Shown here piece by piece: positions 1 to 7,114 of a stretch of DNA of 39,323 nucleotides (its first letter is position 1; the number at the start of each line of letters is the position of its first letter). Made by a program: the position numbers and the translations under genes. The DNA comes from Bacteroides sp. Marseille-P3684. Its GTDB lineage: Bacteria; Bacteroidota; Bacteroidia; Bacteroidales; Bacteroidaceae. The stretch spans positions 1,065,731-1,105,053 of the forward strand of contig NZ_LT985808.1 of assembly GCF_900291465.1 (NCBI RefSeq), given 5' to 3'. The notes beneath the pieces were generated by a model, which saw only the letters and a program-made list of their open reading frames with translations, was not told the DNA's origin and did no database searches.

Positions 1-402
1 GACGCGAAATGGGACGGGCTGAAAGGATATCTTACCAATACAAATATCCCGACCGGTGAAGTATATGCCGCATATCATAACCTATGGCATGTCGAAAGGG
101 CTTTCCGCATCTCAAAATCGAAGATAGAGATACGACCTATGTTCCACTTCACCCACCGCAGGATAAAGGCACACGTATGCATCTGTTTTGTGGCATTGAA
201 AGTTTATAAGGAACTAGAGCGGCTGCTGAAACTATCCAATGTCAATATGAGTGTCGACAAGGTTTTAGCACTTGCACAGACGATTGTAACAATACAGCTG
301 ACACTGCCCAAGAACAAACAGGTTATCAATCGAACTATGCTGATGAAACGCCATCAACCTATCGCACCATTATTCTCTGATGAGTTTTGGGTGACACGTT
401 GA
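1..402 (+). CDS. IS1634-family transposase, C-terminal fragment
   Basis: An open frame enters from the window edge and stops at 400-402, giving the last 133 residues of a DDE transposase. Residues such as WHVERAFRISKSKIEIRPMF and the following HICICF-like segment match the C-terminal part of the transposase starting at 37851 (WMVERAFRIGKGTLEMRPMF) closely but not identically, so this is a different member of the same family. The conserved Y/W-x-VERAFR segment is the region that carries the catalytic glutamate in IS4/IS1634-type enzymes. The true start is outside the window. Confidence 0.75.
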   Translation, partial: DAKWDGLKGYLTNTNIPTGEVYAAYHNLWHVERAFRISKSKIEIRPMFHFTHRRIKAHVCICFVALKVYKELERLLKLSNVNMSVDKVLALAQTIVTIQLTLPKNKQVINRTMLMKRHQPIAPLFSDEFWVTR

Positions 403-412
403 CGAAGTCAGG
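1..412 (+). mobile_element. IS1634-like insertion sequence, right end only
   Basis: The window opens inside an insertion sequence. It holds the 3' end of a transposase gene, then ten bases ending in GTCAGG. Read inward on the other strand this end is CCTGACTTCGTCAAC, which matches the left end of the related element near 37738 (CCTGACTTTGACAGC) at 12 of 15 positions. That fits a pair of terminal inverted repeats. The remaining left part lies outside the window. Confidence 0.7.
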
Positions 413-423
413 AAAAAGAGAGT

Positions 424-867
424 GAGTTTAATCACCCTCTTTCAATGAGCCATTTGTGAAGCGTTTATGAAGCGTTTTTTACTATTTGTAATTTGTTGGT
501 AACAAGTTGTGTATGCAAACCAAAAGATAAGGAGCTATTTATTTTTGGAGCGTTTGTGAAGCGTTTGGCAAACCTTTTATCGTGTAATAAGTGCTTTTAC
601 CCGTAACGCCCTGCATTTCCAGCCATGTTCCCATTTGTTGCAATAAACGATATGCAGTAGTCCGGTTGGTATTCAATATTCTTTGAACGTCCGAATTGGT
701 GACGCTTCCATTTTGGGCTGCATATTCAATGACAGGTATATATCTTTCATCCACCCGTTGTGCCAATAACTGTGAGCGCACGTCCGTGTAATAGGTAATC
801 ATTAGCCCGCTTTCAGGTATTCGTCCCGCCAGCTTTCTTTCCATTCAATATTTTGGTTCTCACTCAT
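424..867 (-). pseudogene. AlbA_2 (RecG-like) ATP-binding regulator, internally deleted
   Basis: On the minus strand an ATG at 865-867 begins MSENQNIEWKESWRDEYLK, the typical start of AlbA_2/Schlafen-type ATP-binding proteins. The frame stops after 21 codons. An overlapping frame then carries the family's C-terminal winged helix (VIEYAAQNGSVTNSDVQRIL, then TTAYRLLQQMG) down to a stop at 539-541. The AlbA_2 core and ATPase-like middle are therefore missing, apparently by one large deletion with a frame change. Further downstream, 424-470 encodes TLHKRFTNGSLKEGD in another frame. It resembles a continuation of the tail NASQTL, so about 70 bases seem to have been inserted or duplicated inside the 3' end. 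Intact members are roughly 400-600 residues long. Two other AlbA_2 loci lie at 18621-19868 and 23728-23844. Confidence 0.65.
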
Positions 868-940
868 ATACTCATATAATTCTTACATTTATGCAAATGT
901 ATGAAAAATAACGGTGCACTTTTTATCAAGCCGACAATCT

Positions 941-1187
941 TTTGCTGGCGGGTATCAGGCTGTCCATCTGGGTGCTTATCGAGGTGGACTTCTCCCGCTG
1001 GTTGATGGTCATGCTCTGTTGCTTCTGCAATACCTTTCCAAAACGCTCCGGCAATATCTTTGCTGTCCCGCCAACCACTTGCCCACTGAAAATGTTGCTC
1101 ACCGTTGACCTTGTTTCCCTTGTTCCCGGAATCACGGGTAAACTGGCTGTAATCCTGAAAGAGCTGTAGCGGGTGCGAAGGAGGGAA
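941..1187 (-). pseudogene. TraG/MobC-type conjugation coupling protein fragment
   Basis: Two minus-strand frames together spell a stretch I recognise from TraG-type coupling proteins of Bacteroides conjugative transposons. PLQLFQDYSQFTRDSGNK lies in one frame. After a frame change near 1110, NIFSGQVVGGTAK, ERFGKVLQKQQSMTINQREK and STSISTQMDSLIPAS follow in the next. The protein normally continues well past IPASK, but here it ends within a few codons at 926. It has no proper start, one frameshift and about 80 of some 600-700 residues, so it is a relic. It indicates that a conjugative element once sat here, next to the AlbA_2 relic. Confidence 0.6.
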
Positions 1188-1298
1188 TACAGCAGTCCAC
1201 AGGCAGACCTGGCGACGCAGATGGTGCGCTTGTGGATGGCTGTATGATGTCATTTTGCAACCCCATCCCTTCACATCCCTATACAAAATCACCCAAAA

Positions 1299-1817
1299 GC
1301 TCCTTTTCAGCTAACGCGACTTTTTGAAAAATCGCCTAAAGTAGGTTTCTTTAGGAATATTCATGCGGATGAGCGTGCATACTTATTCTAAAACAGGGGC
1401 GAATGTGAATAATTATACCGCGAAACAATATTGTTTCACTCGTCAAACAATATTGTTTCACGTACCAAACACAAGTGTTTGACGACTCAAACAATATTGT
1501 TTCGTCTTCCGAAGTCAAAAGTTCGGACGGCGAAACGCTTGTTTTATAAAAAGGATACATTATTTCACGGACGTTTACCTCTAGAATGTTCCAACGGATG
1601 ATGATTTGGAACGTGTTATTTTGAGGGGTGAATTGTCGTTTGCGAAATCAGTTAGCTCCTGCTATATGGTTGCTCTGTTTCTTTCTTCTGTGAAATATGT
1701 ATTTATTCCGCCAAAGTGTATTTTGCGAAACGCCCGAGAAGGCCTGTTTTACGCACGAACTCCTCCTTCGGGGCGAACGAGAGCATTCTGGAGGCCCTTC
1801 GTTTGACGTTTTGACAG
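1299..1817 (-). repeat. Dispersed non-coding repeat element, copy A
   Basis: Copy B lies at 24977-25490 in the opposite orientation. Read on the minus strand, copy A shares with B four ordered blocks. Block 1 is 1797-1817 (GTCAAACGAAG core) and block 2 is 1713-1740 (TTCTCGGGCG then TTCGCAAAAT). The third shared block is the 22-bp palindrome array. Block 4 is 1299-1328 (TTCAAAAAGT then GCGTTAGC). Both copies are about 515-520 bases long although the sequence between blocks is diverged. I see no convincing gene in it. The alignment was made by eye; the array and blocks 2 and 4 are the strongest parts. Confidence 0.5.
1422..1547. repeat. 22-bp-period palindrome array A (six units)
   Basis: Six 16-base units begin at 1422, 1444, 1466, 1488, 1510 and 1532, exactly 22 bases apart with 6-base spacers of varied sequence. 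Unit 1 is GAAACAATATTGTTTC, a perfect palindrome. Units 2 and 4 are CAAACAATATTGTTTC. Unit 3 is CAAACACAAGTGTTTG, with perfect 7-base arms. Units 5 and 6 are decayed (CGAAGTCAAAAGTTCG and GAAACGCTTGTTTTAT). The spacing is close to two helical turns, so sites would lie on one face of the DNA. Confidence 0.85.
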
Positions 1818-2082
1818 ATTGACAAATTGGGGGAGGGTGTCACCGACGTGTATTTCCCTGCGATTCGGCTGACGGAAGTTGGATTCATAACCGTATGACG
1901 GCGTTTTTCGCTGAAAAAGTTGTGGACTTCTGATGGGATTGTTGTATTTTTGCTCATGGCTTTAAGTTCTGAGTGCTTTTTTCTTGTTATATCTAATTGT
2001 TTTATTCCCAGCGGTATGCAAAAATACTCAGAGCTTTTTTATGCCATTGTTTCACACTCATTCCTAAATCCGAACTTGAGTT
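1818..2082. other. Intergenic stretch upstream of fic
   Basis: No gene is evident. It contains the promoter-like TATTTTTG at 1945-1952 and a long leader to the Fic start. In the leader CTGAGT at about 1968 can pair with ACTCAG at about 2030, and the second arm is followed by AGCTTTTTT. This could be an attenuator-like hairpin, but the loop is about 55 bases and AT-rich, so the idea is weak. Confidence 0.3.
1945..1952 (+). promoter_or_regulatory. -7 promoter box for fic
   Basis: TATTTTTG fits the Bacteroidota -7 consensus TAnnTTTG. No clear TTTG -33 box is seen 19-21 bases upstream (TTGTGG lies near 1919). It would leave a leader of about 125 bases before the Fic ATG at 2083. Confidence 0.35.
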
Positions 2083-2841
2083 ATGATTATATTTACAGAC
2101 CGGCAGTTACAAAAGGCGGAACAGATACTTCAGTCTCCGTTGGCGAAATTAAGTGATCTGACCTCATCAGAAATACGCGATTTGGCTGTAGTGTGGTGCT
2201 ATTATTCCGGAAAGATTGAGGGGAATACATATACATACGTCGAAACCGAGGCCTTGCTGAAGGATGGCATTACATCGGAAAAACGGTACGAGGATGCCAA
2301 AATGCTAAAGAACCTGCATAATCTTTTTGTTTCTGAAATGGAGTATATCCATAAAGGGAAGAATACCGAAGTAATAGATGAGCGCACTCTGCTCCGGCTG
2401 CATTCCGGATTGTCTTCCGGCTTGGTCTCCGATGAGGAAGTCGGTCAGTTCCGCACACGTCCGGTCAGAATATCCGGGACTGATTATGTTCCTCCCCGGG
2501 ACATCTATGAGATACGTTTCAAACTGAGCGAGGTGCTTTATCGGCAGACGGAACTGGAGAATCCCCTTGAACGTGCTGTGTATCTTCACTGCAACATTGC
2601 ACGGATACAGCCGTTCATTGATTGCAACAAACGTACGGCACGTCTTGTGGAAAGCATTGTGATGATGAATGCCGGACTGATTCCGGTCTATTCATCGAAG
2701 GAGGCGGACATCCTGAATTATCGTAAAGGCTTGATTAGTTTCTATGAAAACGGGACCTATAGTCTGTATGTGGATTATTTTCTGGATAGGCAGATAGCTC
2801 GGATAAAGGACTTGACGATGGATGCCGGAATGGATATGTAA
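2083..2841 (+). CDS. Fic/DOC family protein with altered active-site motif
   Basis: This 252-residue Fic-fold protein would be expected to transfer AMP or another nucleotide part to a hydroxyl of a target protein. An N-terminal inhibitory motif of the class II type is present at residues 42-47 (SGKIEG, fitting [S/T]xxxE[G/N]). The catalytic loop, normally HxFx[D/E]GNxxR, reads QPFIDCNKR at residues 176-184. The catalytic histidine is thus glutamine and the first loop glycine is cysteine, while Phe, Asp, Asn and Arg are kept. Because the fold and inhibitory motif are intact, it is probably folded and selected for, but either inactive in AMP transfer or using other chemistry. It stands alone on the plus strand between decayed mobile DNA and a TPR regulator gene. 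I am sure of the family and unsure of any activity. Confidence 0.8.
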   Translation: MIIFTDRQLQKAEQILQSPLAKLSDLTSSEIRDLAVVWCYYSGKIEGNTYTYVETEALLKDGITSEKRYEDAKMLKNLHNLFVSEMEYIHKGKNTEVIDERTLLRLHSGLSSGLVSDEEVGQFRTRPVRISGTDYVPPRDIYEIRFKLSEVLYRQTELENPLERAVYLHCNIARIQPFIDCNKRTARLVESIVMMNAGLIPVYSSKEADILNYRKGLISFYENGTYSLYVDYFLDRQIARIKDLTMDAGMDM

Positions 2842-2957
2842 CCCCAAGCATCCCGTCCGTCGTTTGATTGGTTCTTAACCATGGATGGGCGAAAGGTCCT
2901 TGTGATGGCCGTCTCTTTTGGGGAAACGTTCTTAGCCTGAACGCACTTAACATATGA

Positions 2958-4709
2958 ATGATGATGAAGAGAATTAGAAATCTGATACCTGTAATCCTGT
3001 GGCTGACAGTCCTGTTGGCTGCTGTAAGTTGTGGACGGCAGGGTGCCGTCAGGGAAAAACTGGATGTGGCAGAGAGCCTGATGAATGCCAGGCCGGACTC
3101 AGCCCTTGCCGTCCTGCAAGGCATACCTGCGTCAGCAGTCAAAGGGAAAAAAGCGTCTGCCAGATATGCGCTGCTCAGCTCCATGGCGTTGGACAAGAAC
3201 TACATCGACACGACCACTTTTGACATCCTCCAACCGGCTATTGACTATTATACTCAGCACGGTACCCCCGACGAACAACTCCGGACCTACTATTATCAAG
3301 GCAGGATTTATCAGAATCAGGGCGATGATGACTCTGCCATGCGTTCATTCATGAAGGGGCGTGATTTGGGAAAACGGGTGACGGACTCTCTGCTGTTGGC
3401 CCATACCCTGGTGGCACAAGGCACGTTGTATCTCAAACAGTACAAGACAGACGAATTTATTCAAAACAACAGGGCGGCTGCGGTTCTGTATGCTGCCATC
3501 GGCAAAGACCTGCTTGCCATCAAGAGCTGGACGAACGCCCTGGACGGTTGTGTGATGAGGAATGACAGACCGGCGGCAGACAGTCTCCTGTCCGTTTGTA
3601 TGGCTTTGGTACAGAAGTATCCCGACGGCGGAACGTACCTGTTCCCGTCCCTGCTGGCTTATACCGTAGCGTTTTGTTCCGCTGATGAGATCCGGACTTT
3701 TCTGGATAGATACCAAGGTCTGGAGCTGACTCGGGACGAGCGTCTGAATTTCGCCCAAGGTTATACGAAGATTGGCGAATATGACAAGGCGATGAAGTGC
3801 CTTTCGGAAGCCAGTACCGCCGGGTCCATCCTGGATTCGATGAAGTATGCTTCGGTAAAAATCCGTATCCTGGAAAAGCAAGGCAGGTATGAACAGGCGC
3901 TGGATTTATACAGGAACTACTCTGCTCTGCTCGAACGGTATCAGAAAGGCCTGCTTTCGCAAGACCTGCTGTTCTCTGACAAAAGGCATCAGCTTGAGAT
4001 GGAAAACCTGATGGAGATTCAGGAACGTGACCGACTCATCTGGGGAACGCTGTGCAGCCTGTTTGCGTTGGTCATACTTGCGGGCTGGCTGTACTATCAG
4101 GGACACCTCAGCCGGACAAAACGCATCCTGACAGAGAAAGAAAATGAAAACCTGCGACTTGCGCAGGATAACCTCTGCAAGGAGAAAGAAAAGGTGGAGC
4201 TTGAACGGAACAGGAAAATCCTGGAGACAGAGAACCTGAAGCTGGAAATTGTCCGGCTGGAAAGCGAACGTGACAATCTGAAGGCATTGCAGCGGAAGCA
4301 GTCGGAACTGGCAAGCCCCGTGAAGAGTGTCATCAAGAACAGGCTTGACATGCTCAACGGTCTGTTGGCAAAAGAGATTACCCGGAATGACAGCTATGCA
4401 GAGCAGTATAATCAGTGGATTGAGATGGCCCGCAATGACAAAAAGCAGTTCATGAACTCGACCCGCTTGGCTTTTGCAGCCTCGCATCCCAGGTTCATAG
4501 AGTTTCTCGAACAGCACGGGCTGACCACTGATGAAATCAATTATCTGTGTCTGTATGCCATCGGGTTGCGCGGCAAGGAAGTGGGAGAATATATTCAGGT
4601 GAAACGTCATTACATCATGAGCCATGAAATCCGAATGAAACTGGGACTTGACGAGCATGAAACCAATATCGGACTCTATATACGCCGACTGATGAAGAGT
4701 CTCGAATGA
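2958..4709 (+). CDS. Membrane-bound TPR regulator with LuxR-like DNA-binding C-terminus
   Basis: This 583-residue protein has a lipoprotein-type signal (LLAAVSC, Cys25) and TPR-like helical repeats at about 35-350 (for example YYYQGRIYQNQGDDDSAMRS and YTKIGEYDKAMKCL). One transmembrane helix follows at about 360-380 (WGTLCSLFALVILAGWLYY). Then come a charged coiled coil (about 385-450) and a C-terminal helix-turn-helix of LuxR/sigma-region-4 type (about 525-583, GLTTDEINYLCLYAIGLRG then EVGEYIQVKRHYIMSHEIR). The likely layout is a periplasmic TPR sensor and a cytoplasmic DNA-binding end. Such Bacteroidota proteins often sit beside outer-membrane receptor genes, as here (5041-6339), so it probably controls that gene. 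The first of three consecutive ATGs at 2958 was taken as start; the next two are equally possible. Confidence 0.7.
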   Translation: MMMKRIRNLIPVILWLTVLLAAVSCGRQGAVREKLDVAESLMNARPDSALAVLQGIPASAVKGKKASARYALLSSMALDKNYIDTTTFDILQPAIDYYTQHGTPDEQLRTYYYQGRIYQNQGDDDSAMRSFMKGRDLGKRVTDSLLLAHTLVAQGTLYLKQYKTDEFIQNNRAAAVLYAAIGKDLLAIKSWTNALDGCVMRNDRPAADSLLSVCMALVQKYPDGGTYLFPSLLAYTVAFCSADEIRTFLDRYQGLELTRDERLNFAQGYTKIGEYDKAMKCLSEASTAGSILDSMKYASVKIRILEKQGRYEQALDLYRNYSALLERYQKGLLSQDLLFSDKRHQLEMENLMEIQERDRLIWGTLCSLFALVILAGWLYYQGHLSRTKRILTEKENENLRLAQDNLCKEKEKVELERNRKILETENLKLEIVRLESERDNLKALQRKQSELASPVKSVIKNRLDMLNGLLAKEITRNDSYAEQYNQWIEMARNDKKQFMNSTRLAFAASHPRFIEFLEQHGLTTDEINYLCLYAIGLRGKEVGEYIQVKRHYIMSHEIRMKLGLDEHETNIGLYIRRLMKSLE

Positions 4710-4786
4710 TACAGGTGCGGCTTCCTTCCCGGGGTCCTCTCATCGTTTCACCCATACTTTCCATCCCTTTTCGGACGTCCCTTTGC

Positions 4787-5037
4787 CCTCAAGGCGAACA
4801 ATCTCGTCGGGGGCAGACGATACTCCAATTGTCTTAAGCTCCTTGAACTTGCCACTGCTCTTGTCTGCGATAACCACGCTCACAGTGCCGCTACGGTTCT
4901 TTTTCTTGCGTACAAACATGCCATAAAGGTACTCATTTTAGGTTTGCGTCACCCGCGTCACCGTGAAGATTTTCTGGAACGGCTGATTTTAAAAATGTTA
5001 CAATTGTTGAAATATCAAGCTGTCAAAGTCAGGAAAA
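4787..5037 (-). mobile_element. IS1634-like element, left-end fragment (250 bp)
   Basis: Read on the minus strand, this stretch matches 37735-37985 with only two mismatches that I can see, both between 4921 and 4980. It contains the IS left end, the leader and the first ~41 codons of the transposase (start codon complement at 4918-4920). The match stops abruptly at 4787 and the rest of the element is gone, so a deletion probably followed insertion. The fragment abuts the receptor gene at 5041. The near identity to the other copy means the insertion is recent. Confidence 0.85.
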
Positions 5038-5040
5038 TGG

Positions 5041-6390
5041 GTGGAAGTGGGAGCGTCGCCTATTCGTGTTACCTTGGAGCCCCTCATGTTGAATGAAGTT
5101 GTTACGATTGCCCGGCGGGCACTTTATGAACAAAAGAACGGTGAAATGATTGCTCGTGTGAAAGGGACTATACTGGAGACATTTCCCAAGACGACCGATA
5201 TCATTGCACAGCTGCCATTTGTCAGTGCTCAGGATGGTGTCTTTAAGGTCTTTGGCAAAGGCACTCCCGTCATTTATATTAACAACAGGCGGGTGCAGGA
5301 CCTGAAGGAACTGGATCGGTTGATGCCGTCCGAAATAAAAAGTATAAAGGTCAATACCATGCCGGGTGCAAAATATGATGCCACCGTCAGTGCTGTTATC
5401 CAAATCATTACAGCAAGAGCACAAGGAGAAGGTTTGGGTGGAACTTTATATGTTGGCTCCAAACGTTCCGAGCGTTGGTCTACGGAAGAATTTGCGTCAC
5501 TTAACTACCGACACAAAGTCTGGGATTTGTTTGGTTCCGTCTATTGGATACAAAAGCGCCAGCAAATTGACATGAAATCCGGTCAGCAGTTGAGTGTGGT
5601 AGACACTGTACACGGAGTGGGCTACCGGGAAGAAGAAGAGCTGAAGTCCAACCGGATAACAGCTGTTGGAGGAATAAACTACAATCCGAATGAGAAGATT
5701 TCGGCAGGTGTGCAGTATGTATCCAATCATGCGAGCTGGAAAAACAACATGTTCAACGATATCAGCCATATCGTCAATGATAACATGAGTATGACGCAGC
5801 AGTTGGCATCATCTGACAGTCCTGACTATGATCACAATATCAATACCTATTTTAGTGGTAACCTGGGAGGCAATCTTTCTTTGGACGTTAATCTGGATTG
5901 GGTGAAAGGACATGAGACGGACAAGATGTATTCATGGTTTCCGAATGATGTATCTGAAGATGTCAGTACGGTCAGCAATCGCCGTTACGGTTATTATGCT
6001 TCGAAAGGTGTGCTGACTTACGCCAGTAAGTATGTGAACCTGGAAGGTGGAGCAGAATATGCGTATACTGACATGACTCAAACTTATGATATTGACAACA
6101 CCACACTCGGTATCAACAACTCCAACGACGTTACCAGGCAGAATCGTTGGGCATTGTTCGTTTCTGCCAAATCCCAGTTCGGTCATTGGGGATTCGGAGC
6201 CGGGATACGTTACGAAGATATTGATTTCAACTATTATAAAAATGAAGCCTGGAACAAGGAACAATCAAAAAAATTATATGACGGCCAGATATATTGGCTT
6301 CAACATATCTTATACCTTCCAACAGGGGCAAAGGTCTAAGCTGAAGCGTGATTCTTCGCTGATTAATGCGGATCAAAATTCAGGTGTCCA
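5041..6390 (+). pseudogene. TonB-dependent receptor / outer-membrane beta-barrel protein, truncated both ends
   Basis: The frame lacks signal peptide and start: it begins directly at the IS end with LEPLMLNEVVTIARRALYEQ, which corresponds to the segment before the plug domain. The plug follows (FPKTTDIIAQLPFVS, then VFGKGTPVIYINNRRVQDL and PSEIKSIKVNTMPGAKYDAT), then beta-barrel strands rich in aromatic residues. This is the outer membrane protein beta-barrel family that lacks a SusD partner. Near 6285 a frameshift separates KKLYD from FNISYTFQQGQRSKLK in the next frame, which itself ends by about 6394, so the C-terminal barrel is missing. Loss of the 5' end is explained by the IS fragment and its deletion. 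It was probably the target of the TPR regulator upstream. Confidence 0.75.
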
Positions 6391-6498
6391 ATGATTGTTG
6401 TTGGGCCTCTGTCGGCAGGAAATAGGATTATAGAATATAGGTTTTATTAGTTGAATGAATTTGTTCATCTTTGCAACTAGAATACTGGTGGCGAAGAA
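6340..6498. other. Intergenic stretch after receptor relic
   Basis: It carries the last out-of-frame codons of the broken receptor and then AT-rich sequence with no gene that I can support. It ends at the minus-strand terminator described next. Confidence 0.3.
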
Positions 6499-6525
6499 TA
6501 AAAAAAACCGTCCTTGATGGACGGG
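6499..6525 (-). terminator. Rho-independent terminator (minus strand)
   Basis: On the minus strand CCGTCC, loop ATCAA, GGACGG is followed by eight T. It is a clean intrinsic terminator, but no protein gene precedes it. The transcript it ends may be the candidate small RNA at 6500-6578. Confidence 0.7.
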
Positions 6526-6578
6526 TATCTCCTTTAACTTGGTTACGTGTTTTGATAACAGAGGCTTTACCAAGCATT
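6500..6578 (-). ncRNA. Candidate small RNA of about 80 nt
   Basis: A minus-strand unit with no protein gene. At 6585-6592 GACCTTTG is one base off the TAnnTTTG -7 box, and TTG lies about 18 bases upstream. Next comes about 80 bases in which CTTGGT and ACCAAG can pair, then AAAGGAGA, then the terminator hairpin with eight T. Promoter, pairing and terminator are all short of proof, and I do not recognise the RNA family. Confidence 0.35.
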
Positions 6579-6615
6579 ACAATGCAAAGGTCAGATTTTA
6601 AATTGAATGTGCAAC

Positions 6616-6755
6616 ATGAAATATAAAGAAATTGTTCGGTTGTACTCGTATCCGAGGATTCCCAAATATTATAAAGCAGTCAATGGCGATAAGAACAAGG
6701 CTCAGATGCTGTATTTGCCAATATGAAGATAGCCCGGGCATTCCATCCCAGCTAA
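6616..6755 (+). pseudogene. Abi-like (AbiD/F, Abi_2) protein, N-terminal relic with frameshift
   Basis: ATG at 6616 begins MKYKEIVRLYSYPRIPKYYK, then AVNGDKNKAQMLYLPI and a stop at 6724-6726. In the next frame the text continues NMKIARAFHPS and stops at 6753-6755. Restoring one G in TTGCCAAT gives LYLANMKIARAFHPS, which with RLYSYPRIPKYYK and NGDKNKAQMLY is the start of Abi_2-family abortive infection proteins. The gene is cut after about 50 residues, exactly where the tRNA-Lys terminator begins. It is a phage-defence relic beside a tRNA gene. Confidence 0.55.
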
Positions 6756-6793
6756 AAGAAAAAGGTCTCCAACTGTTTCAGCTGAAGACCTTT
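6755..6793 (-). terminator. Terminator of tRNA-Lys
   Basis: On the minus strand, just after the tRNA, AAAGGTCT pairs with AGACCTTT around a loop with inner pairing AGCTG/CAGTT. A T-rich run follows. Confidence 0.7.
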
Positions 6794-6797
6794 CTTC

Positions 6798-6873
6798 TGG
6801 TGATCCGCCTGGGGTTCGAACCCAGGACCCCAACATTAAAAGTGTTGTGCTCTACCTGCTGAGCTAGCGAATC
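6798..6873 (-). tRNA. tRNA-Lys (anticodon TTT)
   Basis: A full cloverleaf on the minus strand. The acceptor arms are GATTCGC and GCGGATC and the D arm is GCTC/GAGC. The anticodon stem CAACA/TGTTG has loop CTTTTAA and anticodon TTT. The T arm CTGGG/CCCAG has TTCGAAC. The discriminator is A and an encoded CCA lies at 6798-6800. Confidence 0.95.
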
Positions 6874-6908
6874 AAACCTTCTTTTGCACTCATTTCTGAA
6901 TTGCGGTG

Positions 6909-6916
6909 CAAAGGTA
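6909..6916 (-). promoter_or_regulatory. -7 promoter box of tRNA-Lys
   Basis: The minus strand reads TACCTTTG, a full TAnnTTTG match, with TTGT about 18 bases upstream. Transcription would start about 28 bases before the tRNA. Confidence 0.6.
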
Positions 6917-7095
6917 CGTACTTTTTTGAATGTGACAAGTGTTTGAGATGATTTTTTGTCCGGCAATTGTATTTTATACGAAAAGGAGCGTCCGGTGATA
7001 CCAGAATGTAGGAAAAACAACGGGGAAAAGTACATAAAATAAGCTGAAATGCTAAAATATAACGAATTTTAATTCCGAGTAAAGCACGAATGTAC

Positions 7096-7103
7096 TACTT
7101 TTG
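7096..7103 (+). promoter_or_regulatory. -7 promoter box of rsmI
   Basis: TACTTTTG matches TAnnTTTG. It lies only 11 bases before the ATG at 7115, so the leader would be very short. No TTTG -33 box is visible. Confidence 0.45.
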
Positions 7104-7114
7104 CTTCTTTAAGA

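Noticed and set aside
1422-1547. CRISPR-like array
   Set aside because: Units are palindromic and not identical, spacers are only 6 bases, and no cas genes are present. The 22-base step does not fit CRISPR (about 55-80 bases). The same holds for the arrays at 14702 and 25213.
4710-4786. Continuation of the transposase as LEGKGTSEKGWKVWVKR on the minus strand
   Set aside because: The intact copy continues differently after RLE, so this frame is most likely an accidental fusion at the deletion junction.
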